In this document: positions 47,847 through 58,386 of the stretch, in pieces | How the letters are laid out: every line of letters starts with the position of its first letter | Numbering within the stretch: the first letter of the stretch is position 1 | Assembly: GCA_963787135.1 (NCBI GenBank) | Contig: CAWBBW010000027.1 | Span: forward strand, 62,001-126,000 | Direction of reading: 5' to 3' | Source: Roseiarcus sp963787135 | GTDB lineage: Bacteria > Pseudomonadota > Alphaproteobacteria > Rhizobiales > Beijerinckiaceae | Length of the DNA: 64,000 nucleotides | Notes under the pieces: generated by a model | Told to the model about the DNA's origin: nothing | The model's database searches: none | What the model saw: only the letters and a program-made list of their open reading frames with translations | Made by a program: the position numbers and the translations under genes

Positions 47847-50080
47847 AGCGTCCCGAAAATCCTGTTGAACAGGCTCTTGTCCCTTTGCCCCGGCTGGCGG
47901 CCGACGTTGGGGACCGGCGCGGGCGGGACAGGGGCGCTGGGGTCGACGGGGGCCGGCGACGCGCGCCCCGAGGCCTGCGGCGGAGTGAGGTTGAGCGGCG
48001 CGCTCGCCGCGACCGGAGCGCCGCCGCCCCGTCTGCCGGAGGGCGCCGTCGGCGCCTGCCCGCCGGTGAGGTCGAGCGGGGGCAGCGGCGCCGCGAACGG
48101 GTTCGGCGAATCGGCGTTGCGCCAGACCCCGAGCGGCAGGCCCGCCACCGGCACCCCCTCATGCGCTTCCTTCATGAACCGGCTCCAGATCTCGACCGGC
48201 AGGTTGCCGCCCGAGACTTTTTTGGTCGGGCTGTCGTCGTCGTTGCCGAGCCACACTGCGGCGACGAGATAGCTGGTGTAGCCGACGAACCAGGCATCGC
48301 GCCAATCCTGGCTCGTCCCCGTCTTGCCCGCCGCCTGCCAGCCCGGCAGTTCAGCCTTGCGCGCGGTGCCGGTGAGCAGCGTCTCCTGCATCATCTCGTT
48401 CATCATGGCGACGTATTGCGGATCGATGACGCGCCCGAAGCTCGCGTTGCGCCGGGCATAGAGCTGCTTGCCGTCGGCGGTGCGCACTCTCGAGATCACA
48501 TGCGGCTGTACGCCGATGCCGCCGTTGGCGAAGGCCGCGTAGGCGGAGACCATTTCGAGCGGCGTGACCTCCGACGTGCCGAGCGCGATCGAAGCGTTGG
48601 GCTCGAGTTCGGAGGCGATGCCGAGCCGGTGAGCGACGGAGACGACGGCCTTCGGCCCGACCTCGAGGCCGAGCCGGACCGCAACCGTGTTGAGCGACAG
48701 CGAGAGCGCCGTGGTCAGCGTGACAGGGCCGAAATATTCCCGGCTGTAGTTCTCCGGATTCCAGCCCTTGACCGAAATCGGCGCGTCCTCGCGCACGGTG
48801 TCGGGGGTCAGACCCTTCTCCAGCGCCGCCAGATAGACGAACGGCTTGAAAGACGAACCCGGCTGGCGCTTGGCCGCGACGGCGCGGTTGAACTGGCTCT
48901 CGGCGTAGCTGCGCCCGCCGATCATCGCCTTGACCGCGCCGGCCGGGTCGATCGCGACCAGCGCGCCCTCGGCGACGCCGAACTTCAAGCCCTTGGCGTT
49001 GAGCTCGTCTGTCAGAGCGTGTTCGGCTTCGGCCTGCATCCTGAGGTCGATCGTGGTCGTCACCACGATGTCCTCGTCGATCGCGCCGACCGTGTCGTCG
49101 AGCGCGTCCATCACGTAGTCGGCGGCGTAGTTGATCGAGCCCGCGCTCTTGTCGCGCCAGACCTTGGCCGGGCTGGCGAGCGCCATCTTGGCCATCGATT
49201 CGGTGATGTGGCCCTGCTCGGCCATGGCGGTGATCACCTGAGCCGCGCGTTCGTTGGCGCCGGCGAGATTGTGATTCGGCGCAAGGCGGGTCGGCGACTT
49301 CATCAGGCCGGCGAGGAGGGCCGCTTCCGACAGTGTGACAAAGCGGGCGCTCTTGCCGAAATATTTCTGCGACGCCGCTTCGACCCCATAGGCGCCCGAG
49401 CCGAAGTAAACACGGTTGAGATAGAGCTCGAGGATCTGGTCCTTGGAATATCGTCGTTCGAGCCAAAGGGCGAGGATCGCCTCCTGGATCTTGCGCGAGA
49501 GCGTGCGCTCCCGGGTGAGGAACAGGTTCTTGGCGAGCTGCTGTGTCAGCGTCGAGCCGCCCTCAACTCCGCCCCTGCCGGTCAGGTCGCGCACGACGGC
49601 CCGCGATATGCCGACCGGGTCGATGCCGAGATGCGAATAGAAGCGCCGGTCCTCGATCGCGACGAAGGCCTTGGGCAGGTAGGGCGGCAGGTCGATGAGC
49701 CTCACCGCCGCGCCGCCGGTGTCGCCGCGATTGGCGATGAGCGAGCCGTCGTCGGCCAGGATGGCGATATTGGGGGGGCGTTTCGGCACCGCGAGCTGGT
49801 CGATCGGCGGCAGCTGGCTCGCCTCATAAGCGATGAGCCCGGCGAGCGCGATCACCCCCCAGACGCCGAGCACGACGGTCCAGTAAAGAAGCCTGCCGAG
49901 CGAAGACCGTCGTGGCCGGCCCCTGCTTTTCTTGCCGCGCGGCGCTTTTGCCGGCCTCGCCCTGCGGGCCGAAGGCGGCCGATCAGCGGGATCGGCGCGC
50001 AGATCCTCCCCGGCCTCGTCGCGCCAATCGAGGCGCGGCTCGATCCGCGTCCGGCTCTTCTTGCCGCGTCGCCCGAACAT
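47843..50080 (-). CDS. Penicillin-binding protein 1A family (bifunctional transglycosylase/transpeptidase)
   Basis: Class A PBP of 745 residues that polymerises and cross-links peptidoglycan in the periplasm. A basic N-terminal cytoplasmic tail (~60 residues) precedes one membrane anchor (WTVVLGVWGVIALAGLIAY). The GT51 domain has AFVAIEDRRFYSHLGID with the catalytic Glu, GGSTLTQQLAKNLFL and RKIQEAILALWLE. The transpeptidase domain has the SxxK motif PGSSFKPF, the SxN motif SLSLN and the KTG motif AAGKTGTSQDW. The last ~100 residues are Pro/Ala-rich. The gene is intact. It is followed by the coupled CopD-like gene. Confidence 0.95.
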   Translation of the reverse strand: MFGRRGKKSRTRIEPRLDWRDEAGEDLRADPADRPPSARRARPAKAPRGKKSRGRPRRSSLGRLLYWTVVLGVWGVIALAGLIAYEASQLPPIDQLAVPKRPPNIAILADDGSLIANRGDTGGAAVRLIDLPPYLPKAFVAIEDRRFYSHLGIDPVGISRAVVRDLTGRGGVEGGSTLTQQLAKNLFLTRERTLSRKIQEAILALWLERRYSKDQILELYLNRVYFGSGAYGVEAASQKYFGKSARFVTLSEAALLAGLMKSPTRLAPNHNLAGANERAAQVITAMAEQGHITESMAKMALASPAKVWRDKSAGSINYAADYVMDALDDTVGAIDEDIVVTTTIDLRMQAEAEHALTDELNAKGLKFGVAEGALVAIDPAGAVKAMIGGRSYAESQFNRAVAAKRQPGSSFKPFVYLAALEKGLTPDTVREDAPISVKGWNPENYSREYFGPVTLTTALSLSLNTVAVRLGLEVGPKAVVSVAHRLGIASELEPNASIALGTSEVTPLEMVSAYAAFANGGIGVQPHVISRVRTADGKQLYARRNASFGRVIDPQYVAMMNEMMQETLLTGTARKAELPGWQAAGKTGTSQDWRDAWFVGYTSYLVAAVWLGNDDDSPTKKVSGGNLPVEIWSRFMKEAHEGVPVAGLPLGVWRNADSPNPFAAPLPPLDLTGGQAPTAPSGRRGGGAPVAASAPLNLTPPQASGRASPAPVDPSAPVPPAPVPNVGRQPGQRDKSLFNRIFGTL

Positions 50081-50325
50081 TGCGATCCCGCTCGCGACGA
50101 CGCGCCCGGTGATCGGGCAGAACGCGCCTCACGCAGGGAGAGAGAGTAAAGCGGGCGATTTAAGGGCCGGTAAAGCTTTCGCCCCGATTGACGAAATCGT
50201 TAATATCCAGAAGGAAACGGCGGCCGGCGCGGAACGCGCCCTTGCGCCGGCCGGAGCGCCTTGGCAGAGTCCCCAGCCCCGCGTCAGGGCGCGTCGGTCG
50301 TCACGAAGAGTTCGGAATTCAAGCG

Positions 50326-51444
50326 ATGAAGGTCACCATCGAGCGTTCGGTCCTGCTCAAGGCTCTGGGACACGTGCATCGCATCGTCGAACGGCGCAAT
50401 ACGATCCCGATTCTCGCCAACGTGCTGATCGAGGCGTCCGACGGCAAAGTGGCGCTGAAAAGCACCGATCTCGACCTCGAGGCGACCGAATCGGTCCCCG
50501 CCGACGTCGCGCAGTCCGGCGCGACCACAGTGCCTGCGCATGTGATCTACGACATCGTCCGCAAGCTGCCGGAGGGCGCGCAGGCGAGCCTCGAAATCGC
50601 CGGCGAGACCGGGCAACTGCTGTTGCGCTCCGGCCGCTCCCGCTTCTATCTCCAGGCGCTGCCCGCCTCCGACTTTCCCGACATCACCTCGGGCGAGTTC
50701 TCCCATCGTTTCACGCTGCCGGCGGTGGAGCTCAAGCGGCTCATCGACAACACGCAATTCGCGATCTCGACCGAGGAAACGCGCTACTATCTCAATGGCA
50801 TTTTCCTGCACACGGTCGACGTCGGCGGGACCCTGATGCTGCGCGCCGTCGCCACCGACGGGCATCGCCTCGCGCGCGTCGAAACCCCGGCGCCCAAGGG
50901 CGCGGGCGGCATGCCCGGCGTCATCGCGCCGCGAAAGGCGGTCGGCGAAGTCCTGAAGCTGCTCGAGGACATGTCGCAGGACGTTCAGATCGAGATTTCG
51001 ACCGCCAAGGCGCGCTTCCAGTTCGGCGACGTGATGCTGACGACCAAGCTGATCGACGGCACCTTCCCCGACTACGCGCGGGTCATCCCGACCGGCAACG
51101 ACAAGCGCCTTATCGTCGATAAGGAGCCGTTCGAGAAGGCGGTCGACCGCGTGTCCACGCTCTCGTCCGAGCGGGGCCGGGCGATCAAGCTCGCCATCGC
51201 CGACGGCAAGATGACGCTCTCCGTCAACAATCCCGATTCGGGCTCTGCCAGCGAGGAGATCGAAGTCGACTACGATTCGCCCCCGATCGATATCGGCTTC
51301 AACGCGCGCTACCTTCTCGACATCGTCGGCCAGCTTTCGAGCGATACGGCGCTCATCCGCCTCGCCGATCCCGGCTCGCCGACGCTCATCCAGGATCGCG
51401 ACGGCGCGTCGGCGCTCTATGTGCTGATGCCGCTCAGGGTGTGA
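50326..51444 (+). CDS. dnaN: DNA polymerase III beta subunit (sliding clamp)
   Basis: Ring-shaped processivity clamp of 372 residues, intact. Markers: MKVTIERSVLLKALGHVHRIVERRNTIPILANVL, YYLNGIFLH, VATDGHRLA, and the C-terminal SPTLIQDRDGASALYVLMPLRV. The frame is open 138 bases upstream of the chosen ATG, but clamps start with this sequence. No dnaA, recF or gyrB is adjacent, which is usual in alphaproteobacteria. It ends eight bases from the convergent glycerate kinase gene. Confidence 0.96.
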   Translation: MKVTIERSVLLKALGHVHRIVERRNTIPILANVLIEASDGKVALKSTDLDLEATESVPADVAQSGATTVPAHVIYDIVRKLPEGAQASLEIAGETGQLLLRSGRSRFYLQALPASDFPDITSGEFSHRFTLPAVELKRLIDNTQFAISTEETRYYLNGIFLHTVDVGGTLMLRAVATDGHRLARVETPAPKGAGGMPGVIAPRKAVGEVLKLLEDMSQDVQIEISTAKARFQFGDVMLTTKLIDGTFPDYARVIPTGNDKRLIVDKEPFEKAVDRVSTLSSERGRAIKLAIADGKMTLSVNNPDSGSASEEIEVDYDSPPIDIGFNARYLLDIVGQLSSDTALIRLADPGSPTLIQDRDGASALYVLMPLRV

Positions 51445-51451
51445 CGGCGGT

Positions 51452-52751
51452 TCAGCCGGCAGGCGGCGCGTCGATCAGAATCGCGCGGAAATCGTTGACG
51501 TTTGTTCGGGTCGGGCCGGTGACGAGAATGTCGCCGAGGGCGGCAAACACCGAATAGGCGTCATTGTCGTCAAGACGCGCGCGAGGGTCGAGGCCGAGCG
51601 CGCGGGCGCGCTCGAGCGTATCGGGGGCCAGAAACGCGCCGGCGTTGTCCTCCGTGCCGTCGATCCCGTCAGTATCGGCGGCGAGCCCGAAGATTCCCGC
51701 TTGACCGTCGAGCGCCAGCGCAAGGCTCAGCAGGAATTCGACGTTGCGGCCCGCCTCGGCCCCGGCCTCCGACCGTCACCGTCGTCTCGCCGCCCGAGAT
51801 GAGAACGCAGGGCGGGGCAGCCGGGGCGCCGTGCCGGGCGGCGCTGAGCGCAACGCCTGCATGCACGACGCCACACTCGCGCGCTTCGCCCTCGATGGCG
51901 TCGCCGAGGATCAGCGGCGCGTAGCCCGCTTCGCGCGCCTTCGACGCCGCGGCGGCAAGCGCGTCCCACGGCGTCGCGATGAGGTGGTTCTCGGTCCTTG
52001 CGAGGCGAGGGTCCCCAGGCTTCGGCGTTTCGTTGGCGGGATCGGCAAGATGCGCGGCGATGCGGCCGGCGACGTCGATGCGATAGCGGGCGAGCACGGC
52101 GCGCGCGTCTTCGAGCGTCGAGGGGTCCGCGACCGTGGGGCCCGAGGCGATCACCGAGAGGTCGTCGCCGGCCACATCGGAAATGACGAGGCTGACAAAC
52201 CGCGCCGGCGCGGCCGCCGCCGCAAGCCGACCGCCCTTGATCGCCGAGAGATGTTTACGCACCGCGTTCATCTCGCCGATGCGCGCGCCGCTTTTGAGAA
52301 GCGCGCGGTTCACCGCCTGCTTGTCGGCCAGCGTGACGCCGCCTGCCGGGAGCGTGAGCAAGGCGGAGCCGCCGCCCGAAATGAGTCCGATGACGAGATC
52401 GTCGCTCGTCAATCCATGCATCATGGCGAGGATGTCGCGCGCCGCCTCTGCGCCCGCCTCGTCCGGCACCGGATGGCCCGCCTCGACGACACGGATACGC
52501 CTGGTCGGGGCGCCGTGGCCGACGCGGGTCACGACGACGCCTTCCAGCGGCCATGGCCAATGGGCTTCGACCGCCACCGCCATTGCCGCCGCCGCCTTGC
52601 CCGCGCCGACAACGATGGTGCGCCCCCTGGGCCGAGCGGGCAGATTCGAAGGAACGCAGAGCGCCGGATCGGCCGCAGCTACGGCGGCGTCGAACAAGGA
52701 GCGGAGCAACGTCCAAGCGTCGGTTGAGGGCATTTGGCGATGCTTTAGCAT
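51452..52751 (-). CDS. Glycerate 2-kinase, MOFRL family (one frame break near 51755)
   Basis: GckA/TtuD-type enzyme phosphorylating D-glycerate with ATP. Markers: RTIVVGAGKAAAAMA, LVIGLISGGGSALLTLPAGGVTLADKQAVNRALLKSGA, VRKHLSAIKGGRLA, VSLVISDVAGDDLSVIASGPT and VLISGGETTVTV. After GGRGRGG one extra C shifts the frame; removing it restores RNVEFLLSLALALDG, DTDGIDGTEDNAGAF and the stop at 51452. The repaired length is about 432 residues. It would feed glycerate from glyoxylate or hydroxypyruvate metabolism into central metabolism; a hydroxypyruvate isomerase gene lies 7 kb away. Confidence 0.9.
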
Positions 52752-52876
52752 CTGCCGCGGCGATGCAAGCCGGCCGAGCGCGCGAGCGCCTGATCGCGAT
52801 CAACAACCGCCTTTCCGGTCCTGATGCATTGCTTTAAACGCAATGGGGCTCGCAGTTGCGAAAAAGGAGTTTCCCT

Positions 52877-54437
52877 ATGAGCGAAACTGCTTTTGACGCC
52901 GTCGTCATCGGCTCAGGTCTCGGCGGCCTCACTGCGGCGGCCCTTCTCGCCAAGTCGGGCCGCAAGGTCTGCGTCATCGAACGCAACCACAGCGTCGGCG
53001 GGGCTGCCTCGGCTTTCAAGACGGGCGCGCTGACGATCGAGCCGGCCCTGCATCAGACGGCCGATCCGCACGACCCAAGCGAACCCAAACACGCGATTCT
53101 GACCGAGCTTGGCCTCCTCGACGAAATCGAATGGATTCCGATTTCGCCGTTCTTTTCGGTGAAGGGTGGTCCCGTCGGCCAGACGTTCGATTTGCCGGTC
53201 GGCTTCGACGCAGCGCATCTTGCGCTCAGCACGCGGTTCCCGAAGAGCAGAGACGGTTTCGCCCGGCTCCTCGGCGCCATGGAGCAGATTCTTTCCGGCG
53301 TCGAGCGGCTGACGAGAGCGGGCGAAACCCGCTCATTCGGCGAACTGCTGCGCGCGGGCGTCGGCTTGCGCGGGCTCGCACGGGATTGGCGCCTGTCGAC
53401 GGCTGACGTTCTTCTGCGATTCCTTGGCGATGACGAGGCGGCGAAATTCGCGATCGCCGGGAACATCGGATACTACACCGACGATCCCCGCCGTCTGGCC
53501 TGGCCATTCTTCGCCATGGCGCAAGGCGGGTTTCTCAAGGCGGGTGGCCGCTTCATCAAAGGCGGCTCGCGCGTGCTCACCATGAAGCTCGCGAAGGTCG
53601 TGACCAAGGCCGGCGGCTCAGTGCTGCTCGGCCGCGACGCTTCAGTGGTCGACTTCGACAGTTCCGGCCATCCCGCATTCGTTCGCCACGTCGACTCGAG
53701 GACCAAGGCCGATGAACAGCGCATCGCCGCAAAGCAGGTCTTCGCCAATTGCGCCCCGCATGTTCTCGCGCGCATGCTGCCGCCCGATAAGCGAGCGGAA
53801 ATTGAACGCGCCTATGTGGGACACGCGCTCTCAATTTCGCTGTTCTCGGCCCATTTCGGCCTCCGAGTCCCGCCACCGAAACTCGGCCTCGATCGCTATA
53901 GCCTGGCGGTGCTGCCTGACTGGATGACCTCGCTCAGCCAAACGGGGGAATGCAGTCGGATGTTTGCCGCCGATCCCGGAAGCCGCATGCCGTCGTTCGG
54001 CATCGCCAATTACGGCGCGATCGACAGCGGCCTGGGAGATGGTCCGGCGCTCGTTTCCGTGGTCGGCGTCGACCGCTTCGACAACTGGGCCGCTCTTGCG
54101 CCGCAGGACGAAAAGGTCAGGCGTGGACGGTGGCTGGACGCATTCGAGAAGGCGCTCGACCGCGAATATCCGGGCTTCAGCGCGGCGGTCTCCGAGCGCA
54201 TGTTCCTCAATGCGCGCTCGATGCACAATTTCATGAATACCCCTGGCGGCGCGGTCTACGGATTTGCGCCCTTGCCGTTCGAACGCGGCATCTGGGCCGG
54301 CCTGCCGCGTTCGTCCAGGACGCCGATTCCGTCGGTTTATCTTGCCTCGTCCTTTGCCGAGTTCGGGCGGATTCACCGGCGCGATGAAATCCGGCGCGGA
54401 TGCGGCGCGGATGGCGATGAAGGAGAAAACGCGCTGA
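52877..54437 (+). CDS. Phytoene desaturase / carotenoid isomerase-like FAD oxidoreductase (one frame break near 54363)
   Basis: FAD-binding amine-oxidase-fold protein. The dinucleotide motif is at the N-terminus (AVVIGSGLGGLTAAALLAKSG, VCVIERNHSVGGAASAF). The middle includes WPFFAMAQGGFLKAGGRFIKGGS, typical of the CrtI/retinol-saturase branch. The C-terminus SVYLASSFAE is followed after one extra base by SGGFTGAMKSGADAARMAMKEKT and a TGA at 54435-54437, the usual FAD-closing motif. The repaired length is about 519 residues. The ATG at 52877 has AAGGAG eight bases upstream. No other carotenoid gene is in the window, so the substrate is unknown; a polyene or lipid is possible. Confidence 0.87.
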
Positions 54438-54444
54438 GCCGGCT

Positions 54445-55596
54445 TCACCCCCGCGCGCCGCGTTCGTCCAACGCGCGCCCTTCGGCCCAGACCCCGGCGA
54501 CGTCGAGAGCGTCGGTTAGATGGACCAGGTCGGCGCGGCAGCCGGGCGCGAGGCGGCCGATCCGATCGTCGACGCCGAGCAGGCGCGCGGGCGTCAGCGT
54601 CGCCATCGCCAGGGCATGGGCAAGCGGCAGACCGAGCGTCAAAGCGACATAGCGCACCGCGTCGGGCATCGTAATCGCCGCCCCCGCCAGCGTCCCGTTT
54701 TCATCGACTAGCTTGTGACCAACGCGCGTCATGCGCCGTCCCTGCAGCTCGAAGACGTCGGGGCCTCCCGCGGCTGGCGGCATGGCGTCCGAGACGAGCG
54801 CGATCCCTCGCGGGCCCTTAGCGGCGATCGCCGCTTGATAAGCCGCCGGATGGGCGTGCTCGCCGTCGGCGATGAGCCCGCAGATGACACGCTGATCTGC
54901 AAGCGTCGCGCCGACCACGCCGGGCGTTCGCGAGCCGAGCTGGCTCATCGCGTTGTAGAGGTGAGTGACCGCGCGCGCCCCTGCGTCGAAGACCGCTTCG
55001 GCTTCTTCCGCGGTGGCGTCCGAGTGTCCAAGGCTGACGACGATCCCCGATCGGGCGAGCCTTGCGATCATCTCGTGCGGCACGGAGGCGGGCGCAAGGG
55101 TGACCACCATGACGCCGGCGCGCGTCGCGATCAGCGCCTCAGCGTCCTTCTCACGCATCGGGCGGATCCATTCCGGCGGATGCACCCCTTTTCGGCGCGG
55201 ATCGATGAAGGGTCCCTCGACATGAATCCCGAGCGCGCCGGGAACGCGCACATGCGCCAGCCGAGCGGCGGTCAGCGCCGCGGCCAGAACTTCCGGCGCG
55301 TCGGTCACAACCGTCGGCAGAAATCCCGTCACCCCCTCGCGCCGGTGGGCGGCGGCGATCCTGGCGATGCCCTCGACCGTCGGCTCGGCGTTGAACAGCA
55401 CGCCGCCGCCGCCGTTGATCTGCCAGTCGACGAAACCCGGCGCGAGGATTCCGCCGCCGAGATCGATTTGCTCGCCGTCGCGCGGGCGATCCTTCAGTTC
55501 GACAAGCGCATGGATAGCAGCGCCGTCGACGACGAGCGCATGATCGTCGAGAAACCGCTTGCCGTCGAAGAGGCGCGCTCCGGTAAAGACTTTCAT
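54445..55596 (-). CDS. nagA: N-acetylglucosamine-6-phosphate deacetylase
   Basis: Amidohydrolase-superfamily enzyme of 383 residues. Markers: GGGILAPGFVDWQINGGGGVLFN near residue 50, ALGIHVEGPFIDPRRKGVHP with the metal-ligand Glu, VVSLGHSDAT with a metal His, VTHLYNAMSQ with the second, and LVSDAMPPA with the catalytic Asp. It deacetylates GlcNAc-6-P to glucosamine-6-P for cell-wall recycling or chitin-sugar use. The start overlaps the stop of the upstream GlcNAc-type kinase by four bases, so the two enzymes form a coupled kinase-deacetylase operon. Confidence 0.94.
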   Translation of the reverse strand: MKVFTGARLFDGKRFLDDHALVVDGAAIHALVELKDRPRDGEQIDLGGGILAPGFVDWQINGGGGVLFNAEPTVEGIARIAAAHRREGVTGFLPTVVTDAPEVLAAALTAARLAHVRVPGALGIHVEGPFIDPRRKGVHPPEWIRPMREKDAEALIATRAGVMVVTLAPASVPHEMIARLARSGIVVSLGHSDATAEEAEAVFDAGARAVTHLYNAMSQLGSRTPGVVGATLADQRVICGLIADGEHAHPAAYQAAIAAKGPRGIALVSDAMPPAAGGPDVFELQGRRMTRVGHKLVDENGTLAGAAITMPDAVRYVALTLGLPLAHALAMATLTPARLLGVDDRIGRLAPGCRADLVHLTDALDVAGVWAEGRALDERGARG

Positions 55597-56486
55597 TGCG
55601 CCGCTTCCCTCTCGCTGGCCACGACGCCTCCGGCCAGCAGGATCGCTCCGTCGGTTGCGTCGTATAGCGGACGGGTCAGCAATGCCGCGATCTCAGCCTC
55701 GAGATAGGGGCGCAACGCTTCGCCGGCGCCGCCGACCAGCGCTACCCGAACGGCGCCGAGCCCGACCGCGCCGCGCGCGAGCGCCGCAATCGCGTCTGCA
55801 GCAGCGCCGACCGTCGCCAGAGCGATCGGATCGCCCTTGGCTGCGTGCTGGAAGACTCGAGGCGCGAAGGCGCCGTAGTCGCCAGGTTTGGCTGTTCGCG
55901 CCCACCGGACCATCGCCACAACATCATCGCCAAACGCGCCGAGCACGTCGTCGGTCAGGGCGCTCGAGGGCCCAAGGCGGTCGTAGGCGCGAGTCGCCGC
56001 CCGCAGCGCGGCGAGGCCGATCAGCGCGCCCGAACCGTCATCGCCGAGCGCGAAGCCGCGTCCGCCAATGATGGTCTCCTTGCCCCCGACCCGCGCGATC
56101 GCCGCCGAACCGGTGCCGGCGATCACAAGGCCGCCGTCCGCGCCGGCGTGAGCGCCGACGCAGGCGGTCGTCGCGTCATTTGCGGCGCAAACGAATGCGT
56201 AACCCGGAAAGGCTGCGCAGACTTTCGTCGCGTCGCCGGCATCGTTCAGTCCTGCGAGACCAAAGCCGATGGCGATGCGCTCATTCTTGTCGGCGTTGAG
56301 CCCCGCCTTGTCCCGGACTTCCACGATCAGGGCGCGCATGACCTCGATGGCTGCAGCGAAATCGACATGGATGTTGGCCGCGGCGCCGGCCGCTTCCGCG
56401 AGCGCAGCCCCGTCGGGGTCGCGCAGACGCGCGCGGCAGCGCGTCGCGCCCCCATCGACGCCAATGAAGGCAATCGGGCTAGCCAT
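55593..56486 (-). CDS. BadF/BadG-family sugar kinase, probable N-acetylglucosamine or glucosamine kinase
   Basis: ASKHA-fold kinase of 297 residues. FIGVDGGATRCRARL forms the phosphate-1 loop, IAIGFGLAGLNDAGD and FVCAANDATTACVGAHAG the central part, GGLVIAGTGSAAIAR the phosphate-2 loop and VALVGGAGEALRP the adenosine motif. Coupling to nagA suggests it phosphorylates GlcNAc (or glucosamine) released by chitin or peptidoglycan breakdown. I start at the ATG 56486; an in-frame extension to 56621 lacks family similarity. Confidence 0.87.
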   Translation of the reverse strand: MASPIAFIGVDGGATRCRARLRDPDGAALAEAAGAAANIHVDFAAAIEVMRALIVEVRDKAGLNADKNERIAIGFGLAGLNDAGDATKVCAAFPGYAFVCAANDATTACVGAHAGADGGLVIAGTGSAAIARVGGKETIIGGRGFALGDDGSGALIGLAALRAATRAYDRLGPSSALTDDVLGAFGDDVVAMVRWARTAKPGDYGAFAPRVFQHAAKGDPIALATVGAAADAIAALARGAVGLGAVRVALVGGAGEALRPYLEAEIAALLTRPLYDATDGAILLAGGVVASEREAAQ

Positions 56487-56607
56487 GTCGCGCCCGGCGC
56501 TGCTCATGCTCGCAGAGGTGAGGCAAGTCAACTCCAGGTTAGCCCGCGCTCGAACGGGTCTTATCATGCCGCGAGCGGACGGGAATGTTGGGGGATAGCC
56601 CAAACCG

Positions 56608-57229
56608 TCAGCTTGCGCCAATGCACTCGCAGATGGCGCTTGCGGCGGATTTCAAGGCGCGCACTGCGTCGGGCGTCGAAAGCCGGCGTGGGTTTGAGCG
56701 CGCCGGACTCTGCTCGGGCGTCGCCGGCAGGTGAAGAAACACCGCGGGCGTCCCGGGCGAGACGCGCCGCACAAACGCCAGCGCGCCGTAGTAGAGATGG
56801 TTGCAGACGTAGTCGCCGGCGTTCGTCGATACGCGCGCCGGAACCCCCGCGCCGCGGATTGCGCGCGCGATTTCTCCGACCGAGACCGTGGCCTCTAGTC
56901 GTTCGGGACCCAGGATCGGAGGCGGCGGCGCCTCTGACGACGCCGCGATTGTCCGGCGTCGTCGCATTCGCGACATTGCGCGCGAAGCGCTCGACGCAGA
57001 CGAGCCCGCGCCGCGCCGCCTGGCCGGTCATCAGCGCCGCATCGGGTTTGAGCCGCTCGAACGTCTCGGCGAACACATCGACCGAGGCGTCGTAGACGCA
57101 TGGCAGCATCAGCGCCACAGCGACATGATCGCCGCACCGCCAGCCTTCGAGCCGCTTCGCGGCCTCCCACGACGCGTTGACCGTCTCGCCGCCGAAAGGC
57201 TCGAAAGCGGTGACGAGAATCGTTGCCAA
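56608..57229 (-). CDS. pcp: Pyroglutamyl-peptidase I (one frame break near 56940)
   Basis: Cysteine peptidase (C15) removing N-terminal pyroglutamate. The N-terminal frame has TILVTAFEPFGGETVNASWEA, CVERFARNVAN and NRGVVRG. After one extra base the next frame gives STNAGDYVCNHLYYGAL with the catalytic Cys and VFLHLPATPEQ with the catalytic His. The repaired length is ~206 residues, close to the family's 210-215. The start is a TTG with GAGG upstream. It follows the acyl-CoA dehydrogenase pair on the same strand, with an eight-base gap. Confidence 0.88.
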
Positions 57230-57237
57230 TCGGAGCC

Positions 57238-58384
57238 TCAGGCGAACAGGCTGTCCTGCTCGGCGAGCTTGCGCACATGCAGGTCCGCGTCGCCGTAAGC
57301 GGCGTCGATCATCGTCAGCCGCTTGAGCAAGTGGCCGACCTTGTACTCGTAGGTCATCCCTATGCCGCCATGAATCTGCACGGCCTGCTGGCCGATGAAC
57401 CTGGCCGACCGCCCGATCTGGACCTTGGCCGCGGAAATCGCCTTGGCGCGTTCCTTCGCGTCCTCCTCGCCCGCCATCATCGTCGCCAGATACATCATGC
57501 TGCGCGCTTGCTCGAGCGCGACAGTCATATCCGCGGCGCGGTGCTGCAGCGCCTGAAACGAGCCGATCGTCACGCCGAACTGCTTGCGCGTCTTCATGTA
57601 TTCGACCGTCATCGTCAGCGCCTCGCTCATCGCGCCCACCGCCTCGGCGGAAACGGCCGCGATCGTCTCGTCGACCGCCCGTTCGATGACAGGCAACGCG
57701 CGCCCGGGTTCGCTGAAAACGTCCTTCGGCTCGACCCGCACGTTGGCGAAGGCGATCTCCGCTGCGCGCTGGCCGTCCTGGGTCGGATAGCCGCGCCGCG
57801 ATGACGCCGGGCGCATTGGCGTCGACCAGGAAAAGGCCAATCCCGTCCCGATCGCGGCGTCCGCCGCTGAGCCGCGCGGAAACAATCAGCGCATCCGCGC
57901 TATCGCCCTGGCCGACAAGCCCCTTCTCGCCGTTCAGCACGAAAGCCGCGCCATCTTTGCGCGCGGTCAGCGCGACATCATAGAGATCGTAGCCCGACTG
58001 CCTCTCGGCGTGGGCGAAACTGAGCCGCAGATCGCCCGCTGCGATCTTGCCGATGAGCTCGGCACGTTTTTCGGGACTGGCTCCATGCTTGATGAGCGCG
58101 CCGCAGAGGACGACGGTCTGGAGATAAGGTTCGAGCGCCAGCGCCTTGCCGAATTCCTCCATCACGATCATGGTCTCGACCGCGCCGCCGCCATAGCCGC
58201 CGTCGTCTTCGGAGAAGGGCGCGCCAAGCAGACCCATGTCGGCGTATTCGCGCCACAGCGCCTCGCTCCAGCCGCGCGGGCTCGCCTGATAACCCTTGCG
58301 GGCCTCAAAGCCGTATCGATCCTTCATTAGCCGCACGATATTGTCGCGCAGCATCTGCTGCTCGCCGCTGAGCTCAAAATCCAT
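57238..58384 (-). CDS. Acyl-CoA dehydrogenase, second of a pair (one frame break near 57795)
   Basis: FAD-dependent acyl-CoA dehydrogenase. The N-terminal frame has MDFELSGEQQMLRDNIVRLM, MGLLGAPFSEDDGGYGGGAVE, and LNGEKGLVGQGDSADALIVSARL. After one extra base the next frame continues FANVRVEPKDVFSEPG, TRKQFGVTIGSFQALQHRAADM and QAVQIHGGIGMTYEYKVGHLLKRLT. The repaired length is ~381 residues. Only two bases separate it from the upstream dehydrogenase. Adjacent, dissimilar dehydrogenase genes often encode heteromeric (alpha2beta2) enzymes for branched or cyclic acyl-CoAs, as in actinobacterial sterol degradation; that this pair does so is inference. Confidence 0.88.
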
Positions 58385-58386
58385 TG

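Noticed and set aside
47885..50149. 754-codon plus-strand frame opposite the PBP1A gene
   Set aside because: The minus strand carries every class A PBP motif in one intact frame; the plus frame is its shadow.
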